Shown: positions 8,677 through 16,531, numbered from the stretch's first letter. The stretch is 56,689 bases of DNA from Oscillospiraceae bacterium (GCA_902802045.1 CADCKQ010000010.1:1-56689); one strand, 5' to 3'. Notes: generated by a model not told the origin, from the sequence alone. Made by a program: numbers and translations.

Positions 8677-8719
8677 CTCCCGCACGACCTGATCGGTTAT
8701 GCGGGAGTCATTTTTCGTT
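8677..8719 (+). terminator. Orphan hairpin with plus-strand T tract
   Basis: CTCCCGCA (8677-8684) pairs with TGCGGGAG (8700-8707) and is followed by TCATTTTTCG. No plus-strand gene is visible upstream, so the transcript it would end is unknown; it may be part of the repeat material next to tRNA-Gln. Confidence 0.35.
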
Positions 8720-8762
8720 TAAATTTACAGGGAATTTCGGGGTTGGTGCCCCATAAACATGA

Positions 8763-8794
8763 AAAATCCGGATCTGTCTGTTAGATAAATCCGG
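8763..8794 (-). terminator. Terminator-like hairpin downstream of the tRNA-Gln 3' duplicate
   Basis: On the minus strand CCGGAT...ATCCGG is followed by TTTTTC. It would terminate a transcript running through the duplicated tRNA 3' end at 8804-8824. Confidence 0.45.
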
Positions 8795-8803
8795 CACTTA
8801 TCA

Positions 8804-8912
8804 TGGCAGCGGAGGAAGGATTCGCTCTCGCCTACGGGCTCGGTCAGTCGCGGGTCTGGCCATCCGCAGGAAGGCCATTCAATACCGCGACGGTTCGAAT
8901 CCCTGTATGCGT
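8804..8912 (-). repeat. Duplicated tRNA-Gln 3' end plus imperfect palindromic element
   Basis: Positions 8804-8824 repeat exactly, in the same orientation, the 21 bases at 8949-8969 that form the CCA tail, acceptor 3' strand and T-arm of tRNA-Gln. The sequence through about 8903 folds into a long interrupted hairpin: GGATTCG/CGAATCC outside, TCGCGG/CCGCGA, then TGGCC/GGCCA. No D-arm or anticodon arm is present, so this is not a complete tRNA. It may be an integration scar or a member of a tRNA-associated repeat family. Confidence 0.6.
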
Positions 8913-8949
8913 AAAAATACGAAGCACCCGACGGGTGCTTCGTATTTTT
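8913..8949 (-). terminator. Terminator of tRNA-Gln
   Basis: Near-perfect hairpin AAAAATACGAAGCACCC/GGGTGCTTCGTATTTTT directly abutting the encoded CCA end of the tRNA; its distal arm supplies the T-run. Confidence 0.75.
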
Positions 8950-9022
8950 GGCAGCGGAGGAAGGATTCGAACCCTCACAAACGGAGTCAGAGTCCGGTGT
9001 GCTACCTTTACACAACTCCGCT
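8949..9022 (-). tRNA. tRNA-Gln (anticodon CTG)
   Basis: 74 nt with encoded CCA. Acceptor AGCGGAG/CTCCGCT, D-arm region with GGTAG, anticodon loop CTCTGAC (anticodon CTG, decoding CAG), T-arm GAGGG-TTCGAAT-CCTTC, discriminator G. The closing pair of the anticodon stem is a C-T mismatch. Confidence 0.92.
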
Positions 9023-9067
9023 AAAGCAATAGCTATTATACCCGCTTTTTGACCTTTGTCAAGGAAA

Positions 9068-9853
9068 TTATTTGACCGAGAGTTCAAGAAATTCATCTCT
9101 GGCCTTCTTCCCTCCGGCCAGTATTGAACACCTTGTAAGATCAAATGGAAGCGGCGTTCCGTCAAGTCTTGTGACCTCCGCTCCGGCTTCCGTCGCGATG
9201 AGATATCCCGCGGCGTAATCCCACAGGGATACGGATTCTTCGAAATAGATTCCCGCTCTTCCGGCGGCAACGGAGCAGAGATCCAGTTCCGCCGAGCCCT
9301 GCCGGCGTATATCCAGGCTGTTCAGAAAAGCTGTTTTAGCAAGAACGAATGTTTCATCCCAGGCATTGCTGTTATACGGAGCCGTCCCGAACAGAACAAG
9401 CCCGTCTTTCAGGCTGCATTGATCAGCGCAGATCTTTTCCCCGTTGAGACAAGCCCCTTCTCCCTTTACCGCAGTAAACATTTCATCGACAAAAGGATTG
9501 TACACCGCCGCCGCCTTTATCTCTCCGGATGACGAGTACGCGGCAGAAATACAGCTATGGTTCAGATTCTTTGTAAAATTCATGGTCCCGTCAATCGGGT
9601 CTATAATGAAAAGATGCTCTGCTTTCAGATTATCATGTATCTCGTTTTCTTCACAGACAAATCTTGCGCCGGATATTCTTTCCGAAAAACGCTCCATGAG
9701 AAGATTCTGGACTTTAATATCGTATTCGGTCACCACATTGCGGCTGTCTGTCTTGTTTTTTGAAATAATCTTCCGGGCATGGAGAATAAGCTCTCCCGCT
9801 TCTCTCTCGACGAGAGACATGAGGCCGAGTATTAGATCAGTACTCAGTGTCAC
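9068..9853 (-). CDS. Inositol monophosphatase family phosphatase (SuhB-like)
   Basis: 261 residues, the normal family length. Metal-binding motifs of the Li+-sensitive phosphatase fold are present: CEEN near residue 67, IDPIDGTMNF at 84-93 and SLWDYAAGYLI near 208. It hydrolyses a phosphate monoester; inositol-1-phosphate, fructose-1,6-bisphosphate and PAP are all possible substrates in this family. The start is a GTG inside the end of the upstream cytidylate-kinase-like gene (17-bp overlap) with GGGGGA upstream, so the two are translationally coupled. Confidence 0.85.
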   Translation of the reverse strand: MTLSTDLILGLMSLVEREAGELILHARKIISKNKTDSRNVVTEYDIKVQNLLMERFSERISGARFVCEENEIHDNLKAEHLFIIDPIDGTMNFTKNLNHSCISAAYSSSGEIKAAAVYNPFVDEMFTAVKGEGACLNGEKICADQCSLKDGLVLFGTAPYNSNAWDETFVLAKTAFLNSLDIRRQGSAELDLCSVAAGRAGIYFEESVSLWDYAAGYLIATEAGAEVTRLDGTPLPFDLTRCSILAGGKKARDEFLELSVK

Positions 9854-10469
9854 CGGTATTTCCCCCGAACCACGCCATTGCGAAAGCAGCTACTGCCGTA
9901 GCCAGTTCCTTTATATTCCAACCTGTTGTATTTACAGTGAGATGATAGTTGTCTCTCTGTCCCCATACAGAGCCTGAAATGATCTCTCTTGTAGCAGCGC
10001 GCTTTTTGTCTATGCTCTTTATTTTGCGTTCAAGTTCTTTTCTGGAAAGTTTTTCGTCATCGGCAGCTCTGGATCTGCATCTCTCTGCCTTTGCATCCAT
10101 AGTTGCACAGACAAAAATATTGAACGGGTTCAGATCCGCAAGTATCTTGTCAGCGTTTCTGCCGACAATAATGCAGTCCCTTCCGGATCTGCCTATCTCC
10201 TCAATCACCTTTCTCTGCTCGGCCAGAAGGCTTATCTGGGGATTGGCATTGGAAAAAGCCGCAAAACTGTGACCGAAAGTTAAAGGAATGCTCTGCCAGG
10301 CCTGACTGTTCAGGACATTTTCAACATATTCCTCAGTGAGATCCGTTTTCTCGGCGATAGCGCTTATTATCTCCCGGTCATAATAATCCCAGCCGAGAAC
10401 ATCAGCCATTCTCTTGCCGAGTTCCCTGCCGCCGCTTCCGAACTCCCTGCTTATGGTTATTATCTTCAT
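9837..10469 (-). CDS. Cytidylate kinase-like family protein
   Basis: 210 residues beginning MKIITISREFGSGGRELG, the glycine-rich P-loop of the cytidylate-kinase-like family (AAA_26 type), with a DYYDREII segment and GRSGRDCIIVGRNAD typical of the group. These proteins are widespread in Clostridia and distinct from true Cmk; the phosphate acceptor is not established. Ribosome site AGGAAAG and promoter 10504-10532 are immediately upstream. First gene of a two-gene operon with the SuhB-like phosphatase. Confidence 0.8.
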   Translation of the reverse strand: MKIITISREFGSGGRELGKRMADVLGWDYYDREIISAIAEKTDLTEEYVENVLNSQAWQSIPLTFGHSFAAFSNANPQISLLAEQRKVIEEIGRSGRDCIIVGRNADKILADLNPFNIFVCATMDAKAERCRSRAADDEKLSRKELERKIKSIDKKRAATREIISGSVWGQRDNYHLTVNTTGWNIKELATAVAAFAMAWFGGNTGDTEY

Positions 10470-10503
10470 AATTGTTCTTTCCTGTTCGTATTATTTGGAA
10501 AAT

Positions 10504-10532
10504 ATTATAGCCCTGAGACGGTTCAAGTTCAA
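10504..10532 (-). promoter_or_regulatory. Promoter of the cytidylate-kinase-like/phosphatase operon
   Basis: Minus-strand TTGAAC (10527-10532), 17-bp spacer, TATAAT (10504-10509). The TTGAAC hexamer is tandemly duplicated. Confidence 0.6.
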
Positions 10533-10537
10533 GGTTC

Positions 10538-10570
10538 AAAAAACGGCAGTCCGCAAAAGCGGCCTGCCGG
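10538..10570 (-). terminator. Terminator of the pyrR-uraA operon
   Basis: CGGCAG-t-CCGC / GCGG-c-CTGCCG with an AAAA loop, followed on the minus strand by TTTTTTG; 30 bp after the uraA stop. Confidence 0.8.
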
Positions 10571-10599
10571 TGTATCTTCTTTTTCGATTGAAACTTATG

Positions 10600-11964
10600 T
10601 CAGAATTTTCCGAGTGAGCCGGAATTCTCCTGGTTCGGCATGAACTCTTCGCGCTTTCCGGGTAGGATAGCGTTGAGAATGATACCGACTATCGAGGCAA
10701 CTGCCAGACCTGAAAGGGCGATGTTCATGTTTCCGACAGCGAATGAGATGGAACCGGCATCGGAGAAGTTAATGCCCAGTGCGAGGCCAAGGATGACAGC
10801 AGCTACAATAACATTTCTGGACTTCTGGAAATCGGTGTGATTCTCTACCATATTACGGACACCTACTGCGGAGATCATACCGTAGAGGATTATCGAGACG
10901 CCGCCGATCGTCGCAGCGGGCATAGCAGAGATCAGAGCAGCAAACTTCGGGCAAAAGGAGAGGACTACAGCATAAACCGCAGCCAGACGGACGACTTTCG
11001 AATCATAAACTTTGGTCAGCACCAGCACGCCCGTGTTTTCACCGTAGGTCGTATTGGCAGGTGCTCCGAAGAGCGCCGCGATCGCTGTGCCGATACCGTC
11101 ACCGATGAGGGTGCGGTGCAGGCCCGGATCCTCGATCAGATTCTTTTCGATAGCTCCGCTGATGGCGGATATGTCACCGACATGCTCCATCATCGTTGCG
11201 AAAGCTATCGGGACTATCATAACGATCGAGGAGACGAGAAGACCGGTATTGACATTGCCTGAGCCGAAGAGGCCGAAAACAGTATCCTGCATCTGGAACG
11301 GGAGGCCGATCCAGGCAGCCTCTTTGACTCCGCTGAAATCGACATTGCCCGTAACGGCAGCCACCAGATATGAGACAAGAACGCCCATCAGGATCGGTAT
11401 GATCTTGATCATACCCTTGCCCCAGATGTTGCAGACTATTACAACAACGATAGCGACGAGGGCGATGAGCCAATTGGTGGAGCAGTTGTTGATGGCGGAA
11501 GGAGCCAGAATAAGACCGATGGCGATGATGATCGGGCCTGTGACAACAGGCGGGAAGAAGCGCATTACGTTTTTCGAGCCGAAGACCTTGCAGATCAGTG
11601 CGAGTATCAGGTACAGCAGACCCGCGCAGGCAACGCCCACACAGGCATAAGGCAGGGCTTCACGCTGCGAGAGGCCAAGCTCAGCTCCGGATGCGATAAC
11701 GGCAAAGTAGCCGCCGAGAAATGCGAAAGAAGAACCGAGGAATACGGGAACTTTCTTTTTGGTGACCAGATGCATGAACAGCGTTGCCAGACCTGCGAAC
11801 AGCAGAGTTGCAGAGACGCTCAGCCCTGTCAGGATCGGAACTAGCACCGTTGCGCCGAACATGGCAAACAAATGCTGAAATCCCAACACGAGCATTCTCG
11901 GAGTTCCGAGCGTTTTTGCGTCGTAAATCGGTTCATTTCCGATATTGGCTTTTTCTTTTGTCAT
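10600..11964 (-). CDS. uraA: Uracil permease (NCS2/UraA family)
   Basis: 454 residues with about 12-14 hydrophobic segments. Family features include an N-terminal GFQHLFAMFGATVLVP and the substrate-site stretch GAPANTTYGENTG, characteristic of uracil:proton symporters rather than purine permeases. It lies 40 bp after pyrR and is the second gene of a PyrR-controlled operon, the same arrangement as pyrR-pyrP in Bacilli, which supports uracil as substrate. Ends at a strong terminator. Confidence 0.92.
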   Translation of the reverse strand: MTKEKANIGNEPIYDAKTLGTPRMLVLGFQHLFAMFGATVLVPILTGLSVSATLLFAGLATLFMHLVTKKKVPVFLGSSFAFLGGYFAVIASGAELGLSQREALPYACVGVACAGLLYLILALICKVFGSKNVMRFFPPVVTGPIIIAIGLILAPSAINNCSTNWLIALVAIVVVIVCNIWGKGMIKIIPILMGVLVSYLVAAVTGNVDFSGVKEAAWIGLPFQMQDTVFGLFGSGNVNTGLLVSSIVMIVPIAFATMMEHVGDISAISGAIEKNLIEDPGLHRTLIGDGIGTAIAALFGAPANTTYGENTGVLVLTKVYDSKVVRLAAVYAVVLSFCPKFAALISAMPAATIGGVSIILYGMISAVGVRNMVENHTDFQKSRNVIVAAVILGLALGINFSDAGSISFAVGNMNIALSGLAVASIVGIILNAILPGKREEFMPNQENSGSLGKF

Positions 11965-12004
11965 AGTTTCTACCTCTCTATAATAATTTTTCTTTTGAAC
12001 AAAC

Positions 12005-12544
12005 TTATGTCAGGTCCATCAGGTATACGCCCGTCTCGCCGTCGTACTCCGGGACTCTGACTTCTATCATTTCACTGCGGGATGTGGGAACATTTTTACC
12101 TACGAAATCCGCTCTTATCGGAAGCTCTCTGTGGCCTCTGTCTATAAGGACCGCAAACTGTATCCTATCCGGTCTTCCGCATTCAAAAAGCGCCTCTATT
12201 GCAGCTCTTGCCGTTCTTCCCGTATAAATGACATCGTCTACCAGGATAACTTTTTTCCCCGTTATATCAAAAGGAAATTCCGTGTTCCGGACCTCGGGAT
12301 TTTCGTTCAGAGGTGTAAGATCATCTCTGTAAAGCGAAATATCCAGAATTCCGAGTGGAATTTCCTTATCTTCAATCTTTTTTATATTGTCCGCAATCAG
12401 CTGTGAAAGAGGAACTCCGCGGCGCTTGATTCCGGCGAGTATAATATCGCCTACCCCGTCGTTTTTTTCAACGATCTCATGAGAGATGCGAACCAGTGCC
12501 CTTTTCACTGCCGCCTCATCCATTATCTGCGCCTTTACTCTCAT
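12005..12544 (-). CDS. pyrR: Bifunctional pyr operon attenuation regulator / uracil phosphoribosyltransferase PyrR
   Basis: 179 residues. The PRPP-binding loop [15 protein letters not shown] lies near residue 97; the N-terminus [17 protein letters not shown] aligns with the family start, so I take the ATG at 12544 even though an open frame extends 38 codons upstream into the leader. PyrR binds pyr mRNA in the presence of UMP to favour termination, and has weak UPRTase activity. The leader carries a recognisable attenuator (12547-12640), so pyrR-uraA is autoregulated. Confidence 0.95.
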   Translation of the reverse strand: MRVKAQIMDEAAVKRALVRISHEIVEKNDGVGDIILAGIKRRGVPLSQLIADNIKKIEDKEIPLGILDISLYRDDLTPLNENPEVRNTEFPFDITGKKVILVDDVIYTGRTARAAIEALFECGRPDRIQFAVLIDRGHRELPIRADFVGKNVPTSRSEMIEVRVPEYDGETGVYLMDLT

Positions 12545-12546
12545 AA

Positions 12547-12640
12547 CAAAAAAGCCCTGCCTTTTTCCGGCAAGACGTAACACATTAAAAAGGCAATGAA
12601 GCCCTCTATATAATGGATCTTGCCGGCATCTCTGTACCGG
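12547..12640 (-). promoter_or_regulatory. PyrR-responsive attenuator leader
   Basis: Read on the minus strand: a binding hairpin CCGG-ACAGAGATG-type-CCGG (12623-12640); an antiterminator pairing CCGGCAAGA (12618-12626) with TCTTGCCGG (12567-12575); and a terminator GTCTTGCC/GGCAGGGC (12554-12576) with TTTTTT just before the pyrR ATG. Binding hairpin and terminator each exclude the antiterminator, the standard PyrR logic. Confidence 0.85.
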
Positions 12641-12663
12641 ATTTAAAAATCTCTTCAACGCGT

Positions 12664-12692
12664 ATTATATGCAAGGCAGTCCGTCTTTGCAA
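12664..12692 (-). promoter_or_regulatory. Promoter of pyrR-uraA
   Basis: Minus-strand TTGCAA (12687-12692), 17-bp spacer, consensus TATAAT (12664-12669), about 120 bp upstream of the pyrR start, leaving room for the attenuator. Confidence 0.75.
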
Positions 12693-12721
12693 GCAAAATT
12701 TTCGATTTGTAGGATATGACA

Positions 12722-12747
12722 AAACCGCCCCTGATATGGGGCGGTTT
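12722..12747 (-). terminator. Terminator of rfbA
   Basis: AAACCGCCCC/GGGGCGGTTT stem with a 6-base loop, 37 bp after the rfbA stop and just upstream of the pyrR promoter. Confidence 0.75.
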
Positions 12748-12783
12748 CTTGTTGCGTTTTTGGAATATACACAAAATATTGCG

Positions 12784-13671
12784 TCAGAACATCTCCGGTT
12801 TTGCCAGCCAGAGAAGATATCTCCCGTATCCTGTTTTTTTCATTGCTTCCCCGAGCGCATAGCACTGCTCGGACGTTATGTAGTCATTATAGAGAGCGAC
12901 CTGTTCTGGGCATCCGACATATTTTCTTTCACCTCTCTGTATCTCATGGACAGTTTGAGCAGCTTCAAGCAGGTTTTCTGCAGTGCCTGCGTCAAGCCAT
13001 GTAAAATTGCGGTCGAGCAAAATCACATTCAGATTACCCTCGTTCATATACAGCCGGTTAAGATCAGTAATCTCCAACTCCCCCCTTGCGGATGGAGAGA
13101 GAGTTTTTGCCATTTCACAACATTTCGAATCATAAAAATACAAACCGGGAACGATATAGTTGGATCTGGGCATTCTGGGTTTTTCTTCAAGGCTTATGAC
13201 CTTTCCGGTTTTATCAAACTCGACGACGCCGAAGGGGCGCGGGTCATCCACATAATATCCGAGAATTGCCGCTTTCCCCTGCTCCTCCACGCTTTTTACC
13301 GCCTCCTGAAGCTGAAGATGAAAGGTCGGCGAGTAAAATATGTTGTCACCGAGCGCCAGGCAGCAATTGTCTCCGTCGAGGAATTTTTCTCCCAGTATCA
13401 GCGCGTCGGCAATCCCGCGGGCAACATACTGGACTTCGTAACTGATCTTTATCCCGAACTGGGAGCCGTCATGAAGAAGCTGCTCAAAATCATCCCGGTC
13501 GTCTCCCGGAGGCGTGATGATCAGAATATCCCTGATACCTGCCTGCATTAGCGCGCACAGAGGATAATAGATCATCGGCTTGTCGTAGACAGGAAGAAGG
13601 GGTTTGCAGACAGGATATGTCATAGGATACAGTCTGGTTCCCTTCCCCGCCGCAAGAATTATACCTTTCAT
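12784..13671 (-). CDS. rfbA: Glucose-1-phosphate thymidylyltransferase (RmlA)
   Basis: 295 residues, the typical RmlA length. Nucleotidyltransferase signature GIILAAGKGTRLYPMT at the N-terminus, followed by KPLLPVYDKPMIYYPL; LGDNIFYSP and FTWLDAGT further on. It makes dTDP-glucose from dTTP and glucose-1-phosphate, the first step towards dTDP-rhamnose or other deoxysugars. The remaining rml genes are not in this window, so it stands alone between its own promoter (13727-13754) and terminator. Confidence 0.93.
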   Translation of the reverse strand: MKGIILAAGKGTRLYPMTYPVCKPLLPVYDKPMIYYPLCALMQAGIRDILIITPPGDDRDDFEQLLHDGSQFGIKISYEVQYVARGIADALILGEKFLDGDNCCLALGDNIFYSPTFHLQLQEAVKSVEEQGKAAILGYYVDDPRPFGVVEFDKTGKVISLEEKPRMPRSNYIVPGLYFYDSKCCEMAKTLSPSARGELEITDLNRLYMNEGNLNVILLDRNFTWLDAGTAENLLEAAQTVHEIQRGERKYVGCPEQVALYNDYITSEQCYALGEAMKKTGYGRYLLWLAKPEMF

Positions 13672-13726
13672 ATGCGTCTTCTCCTGAAATATTTTTTTCG
13701 TATGTTTTTAAAACAAATATATTTAT

Positions 13727-13754
13727 ATTATATCAAGTTTCCCGGGAAATGCAA
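13727..13754 (-). promoter_or_regulatory. rfbA promoter with a perfect palindrome in the spacer
   Basis: Minus-strand TTGCAT (13749-13754), 16-bp spacer, TATAAT (13727-13732). The spacer and -35 edge hold the 12-bp perfect palindrome TTTCCCGGGAAA (13738-13749), a plausible repressor site. Confidence 0.5.
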
Positions 13755-13790
13755 TTGTAGGCGGATCCATAAAGATCCGCCTGCAATTTT
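13755..13790. terminator. Strong hairpin between rfbA and the DUF362 operon
   Basis: TTGTAGGCGGATC/GATCCGCCTGCAA with loop CATAAA; the T-run (TTTTATT) is on the plus-strand side. The only transcript likely to reach it is the minus-strand DUF362 operon about 300 bp away, so direction is uncertain. Confidence 0.5.
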
Positions 13791-14079
13791 ATTGTACATA
13801 AGTGTATAAAAAATGTACTTTCAAAGTATAAATTGCAGTCCAAAAATCTTGTATTTCCAAGGGTTTCAGTCTTCACAATGTAATTTATGCAGTTTTTCAG
13901 AAATTTCTTATTTATTATTTATATATACTTTTGTACTTATTTCCCGGTTTCCTTAAAAAAACTGCACTAACTGCATCTTTTGCCGTGAACACATTGATAT
14001 TCCTCGGTTTTAAGGATGTAGTTCCCTGTTTCTTTCTGTATTTTTACTGCACTTTTTGTATAAAACTGCAGTAGTTTTT
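13791..14079. other. AT-rich intergenic stretch without a recognisable gene
   Basis: About 290 bp. It contains several near-repeats of GTATAAA and of ACTGCA/TGCAGT but no supported reading frame, tRNA or clear regulatory RNA. It may be the 3' untranslated region of the DUF362 operon. Confidence 0.4.
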
Positions 14080-14967
14080 TTAATCTATGTTTACGATCTC
14101 ATAATCACGGGTGCCGAGGCCTAGTTCGCAGGCAGCCTCCACAGTGCGGATGGCGTGGCGCGATTCCATGCGTTCGATCAGAGCGGCCTTGCCGGGATCC
14201 TCGGCGTTTATGACCGCGTCATAGCACGCCTGATCGAGCGCTACGGGATCGTTGGAGGCGAAAATGCCCAGATCTCCCATCTCCGGCTCGTGAGGATTGC
14301 CGTCGCAGTCGCAGTCAACGCTCAGACGGTTCGCGACGCTGATATAAGTCATGTTCTCAGGCCCGACAAATCCGATAACCGCCTTGCAGGCATCGGCCAT
14401 GGATTCCAGGAATTCATCCTGTTTGGCTTTGTGCATTGCCCAGCAGAGCTTTGTATTGGTCGTCTTTCCGCCGGAATGTATATAGGCTTTCCCGTGGGAG
14501 GACGCTATGCCGATACTGATGTTTTTAAGCGCGCCGCCGAAACCTCCCATTATATGGCCTTTGAAATGGCTGAGGATCAAGACCGAGTCATAGTCTTTGA
14601 TTCCGGTTCCGACAATGTCGCAGTCCAGATGAAATCCGCCCTCGATCGGGATCTTGAACTCGCCGACTTCATCCATTACATCCACAGCAGCGACCTCTTT
14701 ATATCCGCGCTTTTCTATCTCTGCCCAATGTTTGCGGATATTCTGTCTGTTACCTCCGTATGCGGTGCAGCATTCAACAATAGTTCCGTTCAGTTTCTGT
14801 ACCAGAGGCGCGATCAGCTCCGGCCTGAGATTGTTGCTTTTTTCGGACTCGCCTGTGGATATTTTCACGGCAACTTTGCCCGGCAGTGTATGTCCCAGTG
14901 CCTCATATATCCGCACCAGACTATCCGCCGTAATCTCTTTGGTAAAATATACTTTCGCTTTTTCCAT
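14080..14967 (-). CDS. DUF362 domain-containing protein
   Basis: 295 residues. The ATG at 14967 has AAGGAG upstream; an open frame 56 codons longer runs back into the radical SAM gene and is ignored. The DUF362 core is visible in KVAVKISTGE, SHFKGHIMGGFGGALKNISIG and the C-terminal DPVALDQACYDAV. Family members are often iron-sulfur proteins with an added ferredoxin domain, but this one ends without a CxxCxxC ferredoxin motif. It lies 16 bp after the radical SAM gene, implying a shared transcript. Function unknown. Confidence 0.8.
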   Translation of the reverse strand: MEKAKVYFTKEITADSLVRIYEALGHTLPGKVAVKISTGESEKSNNLRPELIAPLVQKLNGTIVECCTAYGGNRQNIRKHWAEIEKRGYKEVAAVDVMDEVGEFKIPIEGGFHLDCDIVGTGIKDYDSVLILSHFKGHIMGGFGGALKNISIGIASSHGKAYIHSGGKTTNTKLCWAMHKAKQDEFLESMADACKAVIGFVGPENMTYISVANRLSVDCDCDGNPHEPEMGDLGIFASNDPVALDQACYDAVINAEDPGKAALIERMESRHAIRTVEAACELGLGTRDYEIVNID

Positions 14968-14983
14968 AAGTTTATACTCCTTA

Positions 14984-16099
14984 TTAATTATTTCCATTAA
15001 CCAGAGCCATGACTTCATGGCGCTTCGCATAAAGAACACATCCGCCTTCATGCTCTCCTTCCAGAAGTCCCTCGGTGCGCAGAGCACGGAACAGCGGGGA
15101 GGAAAGAGCTTCGCGGAGAGAAGTGTCGCGGACATTTATGTCCGAAAACGGAGAGAAAGGACAGGGCTCGGCGCCGCCGTGGGAATTGATGTGGAAAAAC
15201 TCGCGGCCTCCCGCCATACATCCGCCCAGCTCGAGCTCGTCGCCCGGAAAGCACAGAAGGATGATGTCATCTCTGCAGCTGCGAACGTCATTGACCCTCG
15301 CGCTTATAAAATCCCTCTCCTCCGTGCCCGGAGCCAGCTGCTCTTCATTCTCATTCATCGGCACAAACTCCACGTAAATGACCAGCTTGCATCCTCTGGC
15401 GGCCAGTGTTTCAAGAAATTCATCGGAAGTGACTTCCTTATAATTCTCCCTGGTAACAGTGACGGAAGCGCCGTAGATCTGCCCACGGGCAGCGAAATCA
15501 TCCATCAGCTGCAGAAGTCTTCCGTACATGCCTTTGCCCCGGCGTGTATCTGTAGCCTCCTGACCGCCTTCGATGCTGAGGACGGGGATCAGATTGCGAC
15601 ACTTGTCAAAAATTGCCCGACATTTCTCAGTGAAAAAGGTCCCGTTAGTAAAGATCGGAAATATGATATTCCGGATGCTTCCGGCAGCTTCTATAACATC
15701 TTTCCGAAGCATCGGCTCTCCGCCTGCCAGCATTATAAAACTGACTCCCAGCGCTTCGGCCTGCTCGAATATGCTTTTCCATTGCTCACCTGTCAGCTGG
15801 TCTACAGGAGCTTCATCTGACGCAGTATGAAGTCCTCTGGCATAGCATCCGGCGCAATGAAGATTACAGCTACTGGTGATGCTCGTTATCAGAAAAGCCG
15901 GAACATGCTCACCCTATTCTTCCAGTTCAATACGCCTTTTAGAAGCTTTGGCGCTCGCCGCGGCAAATCTCGCGAAAAAAGCGCTCTGCTTCGGATCGCG
16001 CAATGTCGCCTTTACGGCATCGGAGATTATCTTCTCCACGCCGTTTTCAATATGCTTCTGCAGATCGCTGTTCTCTGCCTGTATGCTTTCCTTTGCCAA
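14984..16099 (-). pseudogene. Radical SAM protein interrupted by an in-frame TAG
   Basis: A continuous 372-codon frame with one internal stop, TAG at 15914-15916 (codon 62). Upstream: TTG start at 16099 with GGGGAGGT seven bases before it, then a Lys/Ala-rich helical segment ending RRIELEE. Downstream in the same frame: GEHVPAFLITSITSSCN, then LHCAGCYARG with the radical SAM cysteines C78, C82, C85, GGEP, and a Cys-containing C-terminus resembling SPASM proteins. The reading frame is intact on both sides, so a CAG-to-TAG point change is the simplest explanation. Downstream ATGs miss the Cys motif. Either a recent pseudogene, a sequencing error or readthrough. Confidence 0.8.
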
Positions 16100-16144
16100 A
16101 TCGTTTACCTCCCCGGTTGATTATCTCTGCTCTGAAGGCGGCGG

Positions 16145-16501
16145 CTACTCACAGTCCAAAGGTTCATTCCGTGCCCAATGGACCAGACGGTGCAGAACAG
16201 GCCACAGCTCTTTCCCGCGATCTGTAATACAGTACTCCACGCGGACCGGGATCTCAGCATACTGCCTTCGCGTAACCAGACCATCACGCTCAAGCTCCTT
16301 CAGTGAAGCTGAAAGCATTGCAGGCGTAATCCCGGTTGCTTTTTCCTTAAGATCGTTGTAACGCAAAGTACCATCCGCATTAAGACTGCAAAGAATGCGA
16401 AGCTTCCATCTTCCGCCGATCATGGCAATCGCATCTCCAATTGGGCATCGTTCGCTGCAAGGGCATTTTGAACCGCAATTTGTTTCCTGCTTTGTATCCA
16501 C
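16145..16501 (-). CDS. HxlR family transcriptional regulator
   Basis: 118 residues, winged-helix HxlR type: N-terminal cysteine-rich segment CGSKCPCSERCPIGDA, GGRWKLRILCSL, LRYNDLKEKATGITPAMLSA and LVTRRQYAEIPVRVEY. Start is GTG at 16501 with GGAGGC seven bases upstream. First gene of the HxlR/radical SAM/DUF362 unit, 45 bp before the radical SAM start, so probably an autoregulated local regulator. The N-terminal cysteines could be redox- or metal-responsive, as in several HxlR proteins. Confidence 0.9.
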   Translation of the reverse strand: MDTKQETNCGSKCPCSERCPIGDAIAMIGGRWKLRILCSLNADGTLRYNDLKEKATGITPAMLSASLKELERDGLVTRRQYAEIPVRVEYCITDRGKELWPVLHRLVHWARNEPLDCE

Positions 16502-16531
16502 AGACTGCCTCCGTACCAGATAGATATAAAA

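Noticed and set aside
8804..8912. Second complete tRNA or an integron attC site
   Set aside because: Only the 3' quarter of tRNA-Gln is present, with no anticodon arm; the palindromes lack the GTTRRRY core and no integron integrase is seen.
12545..12658. Longer PyrR starting at 12658
   Set aside because: The extra 38 codons lie within the attenuator RNA and do not match the PyrR N-terminus.
13791..14079. Fourth copy of the AT-rich repeat or a small RNA gene
   Set aside because: Only short GTATAAA/TGCA motifs recur; the ordered blocks of the 53-56 kb repeat are absent and no promoter is clear.
14968..15135. Longer DUF362 protein starting at 15135
   Set aside because: The extension is out-of-frame translation of the radical SAM gene; ATG 14967 has a strong AAGGAG.
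15914..15916. Pyrrolysine or selenocysteine recoding
   Set aside because: The codon is TAG, not TGA, so not selenocysteine. No pyl genes or PYLIS-like hairpin are visible and the family position is compatible with Gln, so a point change is simpler.
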